NCBI GenBank assembly: GCA_944388135.1
Contig: CALXHP010000057.1
Span: 1 to 64,000, forward strand
Origin: an uncultured Gemmiger sp.
GTDB taxonomy: Bacteria; Bacillota; Clostridia; Oscillospirales; Ruminococcaceae
DNA: 64,000 bases
Direction: 5' to 3'
Both the position numbers and the translations under genes were made by a program. The notes beneath the pieces were generated by a model. It was not told where the DNA came from, searched no databases, and saw nothing but the letters and a program-made list of their open reading frames with translations. Below, piece by piece: positions 9,004 through 18,060 of the stretch (position 1 is the stretch's first letter; each line of letters starts with the position of its first letter).

Positions 9004-10046
9004 GACTCGATATACCCCAATAAACGTATGTCTTCCTTCACTTTTTCCCAGTCATCTGCTTTGTTGCGCTGCATATAGATGGCCGCGTGATCCAAACAGT
9101 ACGCAAGAAAGACAAGTTTTCCAAGGCCGTAATAATTACTTTCTTTGATGTCTTTCGCAATCCTATCCATGGATAAATGTTGCTCGAATTTCTTTGTTTG
9201 GATCAGAAAATGGCATTGGTCTATGCCTCTTGGATATGTCTTTTGTGCATACTCCCAATCAAACACAAAGAGGGCATTGCCGGTTACGCAAGTGTTCCAA
9301 GGTGTAAAATCACGATGACATACACAAAACTCGACGATGCGATTCGAGTATGCATCCAAAATGGATTGGATTGCTTGCTCAGCGATAGCTTGTTCTTTTG
9401 GGCGAAAAACATCTGCGTTTTGAATATTGCGACGAACATACTGGATGGTCTTAAAAAAATCTGTATATTCAAACCGCAAAGGAGCCTTTGTCATTTCGTA
9501 CAGGGAATCCAGAAACTGTTTTTGCTTGTTTCCAAATTTATGTTCGATTTTTGTGCCCAACTGTTTCTTAGTGGACTGAACAAAAACCTCTGTTGAATCT
9601 TCCAGAACGCGCAATGCCATACATTCCGGTACATTCGAGACACCCTTTTCTCTTAACCATGCCAGTTTTTTCTGCTCGGCTTCAAATAATTTTCTGATCA
9701 CGGGATCGCGACTGTATTTCACATAACCGCAAATTTCGTTTCTTCTGCTTACTTGAATTGTCGCTTTTTTGTGTGTGCCGGGTGTGCCCATAAAAGCGGA
9801 ACAATTACATTCATCACCAAATATTTCCTGAATACACTGTAAAACGGTTTCCGGGATAAACGCATTGAGCTGAACAGCCCGGAAAAAGGGAAGCGGGAAT
9901 TTTGCCAAAACAGGCAGCATTCTAACTACCAGTTTTCCCCGCCATGCAGAAGGCTGGTACAGTTCACAGCCTGTTCTGCAATATTTGATTTGGATCAACC
10001 ATTCTTTCCCTTCGGAATTGCGGAGATAGATTGCCGAATTTCCCAA
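9000..10046 (-). CDS. Aminoglycoside phosphotransferase (APH)-like kinase in polysaccharide operon
   Basis: The 348-residue protein has a C-terminal APH/choline-kinase-like core: FCVCHRDFTPWNTCV supplies the catalytic HxDxxxxN loop and FVFDWEYAQ the DxD-type metal site. The N-terminal lobe is divergent (about residues 90-150, KATIQVSRRNEICGYVKYS). Such kinases in polysaccharide loci may phosphorylate a sugar or a non-sugar substituent; resistance to aminoglycosides is not implied. It is tightly packed: 4-base overlap with the GT2 downstream and 2 bases after the GT4 upstream. Confidence 0.72.
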   Translation of the reverse strand: MGNSAIYLRNSEGKEWLIQIKYCRTGCELYQPSAWRGKLVVRMLPVLAKFPLPFFRAVQLNAFIPETVLQCIQEIFGDECNCSAFMGTPGTHKKATIQVSRRNEICGYVKYSRDPVIRKLFEAEQKKLAWLREKGVSNVPECMALRVLEDSTEVFVQSTKKQLGTKIEHKFGNKQKQFLDSLYEMTKAPLRFEYTDFFKTIQYVRRNIQNADVFRPKEQAIAEQAIQSILDAYSNRIVEFCVCHRDFTPWNTCVTGNALFVFDWEYAQKTYPRGIDQCHFLIQTKKFEQHLSMDRIAKDIKESNYYGLGKLVFLAYCLDHAAIYMQRNKADDWEKVKEDIRLLGYIES

Positions 10047-10048
10047 AA

Positions 10049-11290
10049 TTACACCTGCTCACATTTTCTGATACGAACATGGGTAAGAACATTTTCGATG
10101 ACGGCATCTTTACTTTGCCAAACAAAGTCACAGGCAATCCGTTCGTGGGCTGCTTTTCCTTTTTCAGCAACTTCCTGTGGATGTTCTACACAATAGTCCA
10201 TCACTTCTGCAAATTGCTGGATGCTCTTCTCGATGCCGTCCGCCTTGACTCGCCAGGCACTTTCCTCAGAGGTGATCAGGTGCATTCCCGACAAATCATG
10301 GCAGATTGGTGCAAGGCCTACGGCCATGGCTTCCATAAGTGCCCAGGAGCCCCCCTCTTTCAGGCTGGGGAAAACAAACAGATCCTGCTTTTCGAGTATA
10401 GCAAGGAGCTCCTCTCGGGGCATATGCTCCATAAAGTGGACCTGTCTTCCAACACCCAGTTCTTTACATAGATCAGCAAGCGGCTTTTTGAGCGCTCCCT
10501 TTCCTACGATTGTAAAAGTGATCTGCTCCTTATGCTTCATCTTTGCAATCGCGCGGATAGTGATTTCCAAGGCTTTAAGAGGGATGAGCCTTCCTGTATA
10601 GATACATCTGAGCGGCTGTTTGTTATGGATCGCCGTTTCTTTCTTCTGGTATCTGAGTAAGGTATCTTCTTCCATACAAGTTTCCAAGGATGTAAATATT
10701 TTGGTATTCATCTTGGAAGGAAACACTTTGCGGCTGTCCTCCGTGCGGACAAGGATGACTGTTGCACGTTTGGCCGGTATGGCAAAAAAGGGATTCAGCA
10801 TGGCGGTTTTTATCATAATCTGCCGAATCCACTGTGTGAATGCATTCTTTTTGGTGAGAAGCGGCCAATATGACCGGGGAATGGATTCTCCGCCGCCAAT
10901 CGGCCCCCATATAAACGGGAGCGGTAACTTGTAAAGAAATGTAGGCATCCACATACTGCCAAAAGAAAGGTGCCAGACACAATCAAATGAAATTTCTGCC
11001 TGAAGCCGTTTGGCTTTTTTCAGTATGCCAAGCTGCCAAAGGAAGTAATAGAAATAGAGTCCTTTGTCGCCTCGCTTCAGTTTGCGGATGAATGGGGGTA
11101 AATCGTAATAGATCCAGTGAACGGAATGAACCCATTCTTCCTTGCATAACGAGATCTGAGATTGATTGTTTGCGCGGGTAATTACCCACAGTTCGTGCTT
11201 TATGGCCATCCGCTTTACCCAGTTCCAGCCTACACCAGATTCGGAGCCTTTGTAAGGTTCGCAACCATATGCGCTAACAAGAATTTTCAT
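10049..11290 (-). CDS. Glycosyltransferase family 4 (GT-B fold)
   Basis: The 413-residue protein begins MKILVSAYGCEPYKGSESGV, a start typical of GT4 enzymes, and has a C-terminal Rossmann half. That half contains LRCIYTGRLIPLKALEITIRA, TIVGKGALKKPLADLCKELG, VHFMEHMPREELL and the donor-binding FPSLKEGGSWALMEAMAVG with the E-x7-E pattern. It probably adds one sugar to the lipid-linked repeat unit on the cytoplasmic face. Donor and acceptor are unknown. The upstream gene stops 18 bases before its start. Confidence 0.85.
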   Translation of the reverse strand: MKILVSAYGCEPYKGSESGVGWNWVKRMAIKHELWVITRANNQSQISLCKEEWVHSVHWIYYDLPPFIRKLKRGDKGLYFYYFLWQLGILKKAKRLQAEISFDCVWHLSFGSMWMPTFLYKLPLPFIWGPIGGGESIPRSYWPLLTKKNAFTQWIRQIMIKTAMLNPFFAIPAKRATVILVRTEDSRKVFPSKMNTKIFTSLETCMEEDTLLRYQKKETAIHNKQPLRCIYTGRLIPLKALEITIRAIAKMKHKEQITFTIVGKGALKKPLADLCKELGVGRQVHFMEHMPREELLAILEKQDLFVFPSLKEGGSWALMEAMAVGLAPICHDLSGMHLITSEESAWRVKADGIEKSIQQFAEVMDYCVEHPQEVAEKGKAAHERIACDFVWQSKDAVIENVLTHVRIRKCEQV

Positions 11291-11308
11291 AACTCACCTT
11301 ATTGCAGA

Positions 11309-12646
11309 TCAGTTGGGAATCAGTGATGTAACCCAATATCTGCAAATTTCCTGTACGATAGCATCCGGAGATTGTTCTGCGTCAATTAGACGGATGTTGT
11401 CAAACTTATGAGCAAGCGTCTTATACATATCCAGCTGCCGAGCGATTTCCTCCGCACTGAGTTCTGCCTTTCGGCCAAGAATCGTGGAAGGCTTTGCCAG
11501 CAGGACAAAGACGAGGTCCGGATGTGGTGTATGTTTCACAAAAAAGAGCCTGACTATATCCGGCAGGTGGATTCTGGAACGCCTGGGATCAACATAAAAA
11601 TCATAAATATAACGGTCATACAGAATAATCTGCCCATGGACGCAGTCTTTTTTCATTTTGGGCCAGCCAAGGATATAGTCAACCCAATAGTAAAGCATTC
11701 TTGCCAGGGAGCTCAAGGTGCCTGCCGGTTGTGCCCGATGGGGTTGTGTGAATGCTTCCTTGGAAGGGTCGTAGGATTTTCCGGATACCAATTTTTTGAT
11801 GTTTGGAAAAACACCGGGACGGAAATGGCGGATAACGACCTTTTCGTTGTCTCGGATAAAGACAGAAACGGCGGTTTCCCGCAGTTTTTCCAAGACGGTT
11901 GTTTTTCCCACGCCGTCAGGGCCCAGCAGACAGATAACAGTTCCTATAGGACGCTTGGACCGTCTTTTGATTTCCAGTTCAAAATGCATAATCGTGGACG
12001 CCAACACATCCACAGGGGCGTGCAGGAAGGCTTTCCGCCAGGATGTTCTGCACATCTCCTTTTGAAAGCGTCCTGTATCCGAAATTTTGTCGGATGTCAT
12101 GTAAGACCTGACATGCCCGTAAAAGGCACGGCCAAAAGTTTGCCGGGTCAAATCATGAAAGGTCTGGGTATCAAGATACCGTTGTATGTCGGAAAGATAT
12201 TTTGCTTTTACTTTTCCTCCAGTCATAACAGGTTTTATCCAAAGCAGAAAGGCATTCATTTCCGGATTCGGGACCTTAAAACCGTTATATACAACAGCTG
12301 AGTCGTAAATGGTATCGAAGGAAACTGTGGGAGCGCCTCGCCATACCTGACCGTAAAACAAGTCAACCTTAATTGAGGACAAGCTGTTCTCATCAAAAAA
12401 GCTGTAGCACCAGATGCATTGGAATTCATCAAATGTACGGTAATGATAGCCGCAAGTATGCATAGTGGATTCCAAAATCTTTCTGGCTGTAGGGATCTCA
12501 TTCCATTTAACCAGAAGATCGACATCTTTGGAAGGGTTTTGGTCCGGAAGCCCTTCAAAATTCCGGAAGACCATCCAGTGTATGCCCTGTGAGTCCAACT
12601 GATCAAACAGTGTACGCAGAGCAGCTGCTTCTTTTTTACTCCACAT
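11309..12646 (-). CDS. Nucleotidyltransferase-like / thymidylate-kinase-like two-domain protein
   Basis: A 445-residue fusion. The N-terminal half has a nucleotidyltransferase-like strand pair, WMVFRNFEGLPDQNPSKDVD followed by LLVKW, with a DxD-like metal motif. The C-terminal half begins around residue 235 with a P-loop, CLLGPDGVGKTTVLEKL, and contains LYDRYIYDFYVDPRRSR and LDMYKTLA, similar to thymidylate kinases. Fusions of this type occur in extracellular polysaccharide loci, but their reaction is not established. Possible roles are nucleotide-sugar synthesis or phosphorylation of a carrier. The end of the upstream GT4 gene overlaps its start by 11 bases. Confidence 0.7.
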   Translation of the reverse strand: MWSKKEAAALRTLFDQLDSQGIHWMVFRNFEGLPDQNPSKDVDLLVKWNEIPTARKILESTMHTCGYHYRTFDEFQCIWCYSFFDENSLSSIKVDLFYGQVWRGAPTVSFDTIYDSAVVYNGFKVPNPEMNAFLLWIKPVMTGGKVKAKYLSDIQRYLDTQTFHDLTRQTFGRAFYGHVRSYMTSDKISDTGRFQKEMCRTSWRKAFLHAPVDVLASTIMHFELEIKRRSKRPIGTVICLLGPDGVGKTTVLEKLRETAVSVFIRDNEKVVIRHFRPGVFPNIKKLVSGKSYDPSKEAFTQPHRAQPAGTLSSLARMLYYWVDYILGWPKMKKDCVHGQIILYDRYIYDFYVDPRRSRIHLPDIVRLFFVKHTPHPDLVFVLLAKPSTILGRKAELSAEEIARQLDMYKTLAHKFDNIRLIDAEQSPDAIVQEICRYWVTSLIPN

Positions 12647-13802
12647 CAGATTTCCCTTTCAAGAGTTGCTCGTAATGGTGTTTCATCGTTTGTGCAATCT
12701 TTTTCCAGTTAAAATCGGATTCGATCCATTGTTTTGCGTGTTCTCCCATCTGCGGCCATTGGGACCTTTTTTCCAGAAGTTCACAGATCCCTTTGGCAAG
12801 ATCCTGTGGGTACGGTTCGCACATGACAAAAAAATCTCTTGGAGGCTGATTGAAATATGTCATGTTACAGCCTCTTGTAAGCAGACAAGGCTTGCCGCAG
12901 GCTAATGCATCGAGAATCGACATGGAAAAACCTTCGGAGTAGGAAGGCATGACATACGCGTCGAAATTGTAAATGGCATCATATTTTTCCTGGTTATACA
13001 AAGGGCCAATCCAGTCGAAATTCTCCTCGCAGCCCAATTTTTCTGCATACTTTTTGTAGGCTGCGGCATTTCCGCGATAGTCCGGCCCGACAAGAATGAT
13101 AACAAATTGCTTCCTTGTGGATTTATCGAGAAGGGAAACCGCTTCTATCAGGGAACGAAGGTTTTTGTCTTCACGCAATACGCCGACCCAACCCAATTTG
13201 ATTTTGTTGTTATATGCTTTTGAGGCAAAAAAGTCATGGTTGTAACTGGTGGGGATTGCATCGGGTTCCACTCCATTATAGGCCAATACAACGGGGCCGG
13301 AATATCCATATTTCTGCAGGCCAGTGCCTTCTTCACGGGTAATAATATGAATGGCGGCAGCTTTCTTCAGGTAATCCAATTCATACAGCTGCTTGGCGAG
13401 CCAGCGCTTTCCTGTATAGGCATGCGGCTTTGAATAGGTGCCATGGGTTGTGATCAAATAGGGGATGCCCAGTGTATGCAATTCTTTTGCGATTACGTTT
13501 TTGTCGTAGAACCAGATCGTGTGGAAATGGACCAGATCGATCTTGTCTTTTTCAGCCCGCAAAGCATCGATGATTTCGTAGGTTTTTCGTATGCCGGGAA
13601 TGACCCGCGGATAACATTCAACTGTTACAAATTCATCTCTTGGGTAACTGTAATGCGTTTTGGTCTTGTCCACGACCGCCCAGATTTCGCTTTGGATTCC
13701 TGCAAGCTTTTCATATTTGTTGAGGTAATACACAACTCGACTGATCCCGTTGTGCCCGTTGGGATTGCATCTGCCATGAATAATGTGGATGATTCTCATC
13801 AT
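12636..13802 (-). CDS. Glycosyltransferase family 4
   Basis: A 388-residue GT-B enzyme. The N-terminal domain has MMRIIHIIHGRCNPNGHNGI and a His-containing LVHFHTIWFYDK; the C-terminal domain has KLGWVGVLREDKNLRSLIEA, DWIGPLYNQEKYDAIYNFDA and the donor-site motif MPSYSEGFSMSILDALACGK (E-x7-E pattern with SEGFSMSILDA). A retaining mechanism with an NDP-sugar donor is expected for the family. It sits between a dead GT2/epimerase remnant and the nucleotidyltransferase fusion. The start may be the second Met. Confidence 0.86.
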   Translation of the reverse strand: MMRIIHIIHGRCNPNGHNGISRVVYYLNKYEKLAGIQSEIWAVVDKTKTHYSYPRDEFVTVECYPRVIPGIRKTYEIIDALRAEKDKIDLVHFHTIWFYDKNVIAKELHTLGIPYLITTHGTYSKPHAYTGKRWLAKQLYELDYLKKAAAIHIITREEGTGLQKYGYSGPVVLAYNGVEPDAIPTSYNHDFFASKAYNNKIKLGWVGVLREDKNLRSLIEAVSLLDKSTRKQFVIILVGPDYRGNAAAYKKYAEKLGCEENFDWIGPLYNQEKYDAIYNFDAYVMPSYSEGFSMSILDALACGKPCLLTRGCNMTYFNQPPRDFFVMCEPYPQDLAKGICELLEKRSQWPQMGEHAKQWIESDFNWKKIAQTMKHHYEQLLKGKSDVE

Positions 13803-13833
13803 ATCCTCCTCAGCCTATAAAGCGCCCGAGCTG

Positions 13834-14070
13834 TTACAGATGTGCCACCAAATAGTCTGCAATTCTTTTGCTGGCGTGCCCATCCCCATAAGGATTGCTG
13901 GCGAAACTCATCTGCTGGTATGCTATCTGATCTGTAGAACCGTCATCAACAATGAACAGCGAAAAGTTTTTGTGGGTTTGTGCGGCCGAACCTTGCAGCG
14001 TTTCCAGCACATGTTTTTCTCCATTATACACGCAGATGGCAACTGTCAGGTCGTTTTTTCGGTCTTCCAC
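13834..14070 (-). pseudogene. Chimeric remnant: GT2 N-terminus joined to UDP-GlcNAc 2-epimerase C-terminus
   Basis: The 78-codon frame starts as a GT2 glycosyltransferase (LTVAICVYNGEKHVLETLQG, then LFIVDDGSTD), but where the catalytic domain should continue it changes to AYQQMSFASNPYGDGHASKR followed by IADYLVAHL. NPYGDGxAS(K/E)RI is the characteristic C-terminal signature of WecB/MnaA-type UDP-N-acetylglucosamine 2-epimerases. A deletion therefore seems to have removed most of a GT2 gene, anything between, and most of an epimerase gene, fusing the ends in frame. The product lacks both active sites and is presumably non-functional. Confidence 0.8.
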
Positions 14071-14094
14071 TTGTTTGTTCTCCTTACGGATGCC

Positions 14095-15444
14095 TTAACA
14101 GGAGCAGTACAGGAAATCCATCTTCTTGCAATGATTGCTAAAATCAATCGGAAGCTTTGCTTCCTCGATGAGGCACACGATTTTGTTGTAGTTTGCGCTG
14201 TCCATGAGCCAAAGCATAGCATCCCTGTAGGCTGCAGGCTGATTATGCGGAACCACGAGATTTTCCTGGATTGATTTCACCAGGAATTGGCTCCCCACAA
14301 GATTTGAGCAAATTACAGGGATACCGTGGCAAAGTGCCTCCAACACAACAAAGCCAAAGGTTTCCCTACATATACTCGGCACAAGCAGAACATCGATGTT
14401 TTGCCAAATCTCGGCCTCTTGTGACGGGCCGAAAACGCCGCCATAGTGACGCCGTTTATCCCGCTGGTCTTGCTTTGATGAAGCATATTCGCCGCCGTAG
14501 TACCATGCTTCCCAGTCTGTATGGCCTGACGCATCCAGTAAGGCCAGCGCTTTTTGAAACATGTCATAGCCCTTGTGGATGCTCATACCTCCCATATAGC
14601 CAAACCGGATCGGTGTATTTTCTCTTCGACGATGGGTGGTTCGAGTCAGTCCCACGCGGGTGATTGGAATTGTCCGGTATTGCAGATCCGGTCGAAAACA
14701 TTGGTATACTTCACCGGTGCATGAAGAATTGGCATGGATGACAGTAAAGCAATCCAAAATCCGGTCATAATACTCACCCAAAGCCGCGAATGCCCGAATT
14801 TTTTCTGCAGATGGTTCGGGAATGATATCTGTGCTTACAGAATCTTGCACGGCTTGTGAGGCTGCATTCTTTCTCAACAGGGAAATAAATCCGCTATCTT
14901 TGATATACTGATACAGATGACTCTGGAGCAGAATTTGCTTGGCTCCGGACAGGCCTGCATTCCAATTGCACTTTGCACATTGCTCCGGATTTCTCCCGCT
15001 GCATAGCTCTCCTGTATTCTTAACCAGTGTACAGCGGAAGCAAATCGGGTAATAATCATGCGTAGTAAAGACAATCGGAATATTTTGCATCCTGGCCGCT
15101 TGAAAGAACTCGAGGTAAATTCCCTGTATGCTGTGTACGTGGATTACATCGGGTTTTACATATTGCAGCCACGTTTGAAAAATAGATATATCGCTTTTAC
15201 GCATATACCTTGAGGGATTATCAATACCATATGTAATGGCAACGGGCAAGCTGTTTCGGAGCTCATATTTGTTTGGTGTCACTGCTGCAATCACGGGATC
15301 CTGGACAAAAGAGGTGCTTCCCGCATACAACAGCATCACCCTGTGGCCATTTTCGGCTTGCCCTTGCATCAATTCCCTGCAATAGCGGTTGAGCCCCCCT
15401 TGATGTTGCGCCGGATCACCGAGAGATACATGAAGTATTCGCAT
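14095..15444 (-). CDS. Glycosyltransferase family 4
   Basis: A 449-residue GT-B enzyme beginning MRILHVSLGDPAQHQGGLNR. The frame is open to 15573, but 15444 is chosen because AAGGAA lies 8 bases upstream and the Rossmann strand begins there. Middle: VDVIHVHSIQGIYLEFFQA-like segment (PDVIHVHSIQG) and a four-cysteine insertion (FRCTLVKNTGELC, CAKCNW) seen in some GT4s. C-terminal: RFGYMGGMSIHKGYDMFQKA and PSICRETFGFVVLEALCHGI (donor site). It overlaps the DUF1972 gene upstream by 29 bases. The C-terminal tail DFLYCSC is unusual. Confidence 0.83.
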   Translation of the reverse strand: MRILHVSLGDPAQHQGGLNRYCRELMQGQAENGHRVMLLYAGSTSFVQDPVIAAVTPNKYELRNSLPVAITYGIDNPSRYMRKSDISIFQTWLQYVKPDVIHVHSIQGIYLEFFQAARMQNIPIVFTTHDYYPICFRCTLVKNTGELCSGRNPEQCAKCNWNAGLSGAKQILLQSHLYQYIKDSGFISLLRKNAASQAVQDSVSTDIIPEPSAEKIRAFAALGEYYDRILDCFTVIHANSSCTGEVYQCFRPDLQYRTIPITRVGLTRTTHRRRENTPIRFGYMGGMSIHKGYDMFQKALALLDASGHTDWEAWYYGGEYASSKQDQRDKRRHYGGVFGPSQEAEIWQNIDVLLVPSICRETFGFVVLEALCHGIPVICSNLVGSQFLVKSIQENLVVPHNQPAAYRDAMLWLMDSANYNKIVCLIEEAKLPIDFSNHCKKMDFLYCSC

Positions 15445-16600
15445 TTGATTTATTCCTTGCAAAAACACTTTCGTATTGCTGGATGATTGTGCTCCACAGA
15501 TAGCGCGTAAAAATTTGCTGTTTTCCCTCCGTTTCCAGACGGACTGTTTCTTCGGGAGGGATGCTGTCTGCACGGTTCAGCAACCGTGAAAGAGAACCAG
15601 ACTCCTTGCTCCAGTACAGTGCACCATCCTGTCCCACTTCTTTGTTAAAGCCCACGTCCAACAGTAAATTTACACGAGTACTGGCCAGCGCTTCCAGCAG
15701 GCTGGGGTTGGTACCGCCAACTTCGTGGCCGTGAATATAGCCATACGCTTCCTCCCGAATTTTTTTGAGAAGCTGCTGGTCGTATACGGTTCCCACAAAC
15801 TTGATGCGGGGATCTTTTTCAAAGCCTGTTTTTTCTGCCAGCTCTGTATAGAATTTGTTCTTTTCAACATTGGTGATGATCACGCAGTCGCGTTTGGTAT
15901 TGCTGCGCATAAATTCGGTGATCATGGTTTCGTAGTTGTTCTCCGGCACAAAGCGACCGACAATCAGATAATAGCTATTCTTTTGTAGGCCATGTTCGGC
16001 ATACCACGCCTGCAGTTTTTCTTCGCTGCAGATGGACTTTTCAACATAGGCCCCGTAGGCAATATAAGTTGTGGCTTTGATCCTGGCACCATAGGTTTTT
16101 TGTATGTATTTCTCAATATTGATGGAATCACAGATGACCAGATCACTGTTTTCTACCAGGCACTTCTCGCAGAAGCGCAAGAAGGATTTGGCTGGAGCAC
16201 TCCACTTGCTGCGCTTCCACTCGAGTCCGTCGGGATTGCAGCAAATCCTGACGCCCAATTTGTGCAGTTTTCTTGCATGTGGAATCAGCAAAGGACCGAT
16301 TCTGCACCCCAGAATGTAAACGATTACCTGCTCGCCGGTATGTTGTTTGGCCCAGGCCTCCACCTGCTTCAGGACAAGCCCGACATGGAAAATACGCCCC
16401 GGCGCCCCTGGAAGAGGCACCCGGACATTAAAGCAGTCGGCACCATTATGCTCAAAGTGTTTCTCGTCATTGTTCATGCAGGAAACATGGTACATAATAT
16501 CCGGACTTTTCTTCCCGGCGGTTAAATTCTCCGCGAATGTCTCAAAACCGCCATACCGGGCAGGAAGCCCTTTACTTCCGACAATAAAGACATGAATCAT
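15416..16600 (-). CDS. DUF1972-type glycosyltransferase (rhamnosyltransferase-like)
   Basis: A 394-residue GT-B protein whose N-terminus MIHVFIVGSKGLPARYGGFE then TFAENL is the hallmark of the DUF1972 family, typified by Cps2T-like rhamnosyltransferases that act second in capsule repeat-unit assembly. The C-terminal domain contains YLIVGRFVPENNYETMITEF and HGHEVGGTNPSLLEALASTR. Its position directly after the initiating sugar transferase (4-base overlap) fits transfer of the second sugar. The rhamnose specificity is inference from family members only. Confidence 0.85.
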   Translation of the reverse strand: MIHVFIVGSKGLPARYGGFETFAENLTAGKKSPDIMYHVSCMNNDEKHFEHNGADCFNVRVPLPGAPGRIFHVGLVLKQVEAWAKQHTGEQVIVYILGCRIGPLLIPHARKLHKLGVRICCNPDGLEWKRSKWSAPAKSFLRFCEKCLVENSDLVICDSINIEKYIQKTYGARIKATTYIAYGAYVEKSICSEEKLQAWYAEHGLQKNSYYLIVGRFVPENNYETMITEFMRSNTKRDCVIITNVEKNKFYTELAEKTGFEKDPRIKFVGTVYDQQLLKKIREEAYGYIHGHEVGGTNPSLLEALASTRVNLLLDVGFNKEVGQDGALYWSKESGSLSRLLNRADSIPPEETVRLETEGKQQIFTRYLWSTIIQQYESVFARNKSNANTSCISR

Positions 16601-18060
16601 ACCAATTGTTTCTCCCTATCCTCATCCGATTCCCGCTGTCCGTCTGGTGCCTCCAATTGTTCAATCAGAGCCCTACGCTTTTCCGTCTGCAGCTCGATTG
16701 CATCGAATCCTTCTGTACTTTCCTTGGAGAAGAGGATGCGGAGCGTCAAGAAGATCAATTTGATGTCAAGCAGCAAAGAGTAGTTTTCTATGTACAGGAT
16801 ATCCAGTTTTGTTTTATCCAAAGGCGAGGTGTTGTACCGTCCGAATATCTGGGCGTACCCGGTCAGTCCACCTCTTACTTTTTCTCGCATATGCCATTCG
16901 GGAATTGTGTTTGCATAGATTTCCACATTCTCCACCCGTTCCGGGCGAGGACCTACAATCGACATATCTCCCTTGAAGATATTCAATATCTGGGGAAGTT
17001 CATCCATGCGCAGGGGCCGAATCACGTTTCCCACCCTTGTGATTCGGGGATCTCTTCCGTTTGCACGCATAGAAAGATCGTAGCCGTCCTGCTCCGCATT
17101 GACGATCATACTCCGGAATTTGAGAATATCAAATACTTTTCCATCCCGCGTAACTCTTTTTTGCTTATAGAATACCGGCCCATGGTCCTCCAGCTTAATT
17201 GCCAGAGCAATCAACAGCATGATGGGGGTAGCTGGAATGAGTGCAATCAGGCAGAGAACGATATCCATGATCCGCTTGATAAAACGTTGCGGAAGAGACA
17301 GCCCTCGGCCTTTTACCAATTTCAGAGGAGTGTCAAAGAGATTTACATCTTCGGCACCTTCCAGAATCAGGTCGGAAACCTTCGGTACAACATAGGTGCG
17401 AACAGAATGTGTGTAGCAGTACTTTAGGATATCGTTCCTTTTCCCGCCCAATACATCGTTTATCAAAACGGCATCATGGCGATCGATCGCCGCTATGATT
17501 TCGGAACGCTCACGATTTACAGAGATAACCTCCGTAATTGTGTATTTGTCCTTGCGTTGGTCTATCTTGAATTTCAGATCAAGCGCTTCATCACTTCCAT
17601 AAATAAGCAGAATATCGTGAGGAACATAAAAAAGGTGATACATCCTTGTGAACCAATACACGCAGAAAATTTCCACCAAAGTGCTGGTAAAAAACACCAA
17701 TACCATGGGCAGCGGGTTGGTCATTCTGTTGGCAATAAGGCACAGTTGAAAGTAGGTGATAAAGTCGGAAATAAACAAACCGATCCCCTGAGATACGGCT
17801 ACGTCAGTAAATTTGTAGTGGCCGTATTGAAAAGCGTCACACAAATACAGGATAACAAGAACAACGGCCGAATATACCCCCATAAGAACATATTTCCCGG
17901 CGCCGCTATACAAAGGCATATAGTTGTTTTTGTAAAACAAAGACCAGAAAAAATAGTAGATGATCGCAAATAGACCAACCTCGATGGCCCCTTCGGCAAT
18001 CCGTATAATATGTTTGCAATCATCGAGAAAATCATTCTTTTTCATTCTCTTTATATACAT
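16597..18060 (-). CDS. Polyprenyl-phosphate sugar-1-phosphate transferase (initiating transferase)
   Basis: A 487-residue membrane enzyme of the WbaP/CpsE class. It has four to five N-terminal helices, a Rossmann-like CoA-binding-type middle, and the conserved C-terminal bacterial sugar transferase domain from about residue 265. That domain shows KRIMDIVLCLIALIPATPIM, LKFRSMIVNAEQDG, RMDELPQILNIFKGDMSIVG, PRPERV and GLTGYAQIFGRYNTS. It transfers a sugar-1-phosphate to undecaprenyl phosphate to begin each repeat unit, and it is the first gene of the leftward operon. The start could be the Met at 18045; no ribosome binding site decides between them. The C-terminus has an unusual charged tail (about 30 residues). 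Confidence 0.9.
   Translation of the reverse strand: MYIKRMKKNDFLDDCKHIIRIAEGAIEVGLFAIIYYFFWSLFYKNNYMPLYSGAGKYVLMGVYSAVVLVILYLCDAFQYGHYKFTDVAVSQGIGLFISDFITYFQLCLIANRMTNPLPMVLVFFTSTLVEIFCVYWFTRMYHLFYVPHDILLIYGSDEALDLKFKIDQRKDKYTITEVISVNRERSEIIAAIDRHDAVLINDVLGGKRNDILKYCYTHSVRTYVVPKVSDLILEGAEDVNLFDTPLKLVKGRGLSLPQRFIKRIMDIVLCLIALIPATPIMLLIALAIKLEDHGPVFYKQKRVTRDGKVFDILKFRSMIVNAEQDGYDLSMRANGRDPRITRVGNVIRPLRMDELPQILNIFKGDMSIVGPRPERVENVEIYANTIPEWHMREKVRGGLTGYAQIFGRYNTSPLDKTKLDILYIENYSLLLDIKLIFLTLRILFSKESTEGFDAIELQTEKRRALIEQLEAPDGQRESDEDREKQLV

Noticed and set aside
9000..10046. Aminoglycoside-resistance gene
   Set aside because: Although the HxDxxxxN and DxD motifs fit the APH fold, the gene is embedded in and overlaps polysaccharide genes, and the N-lobe is divergent.
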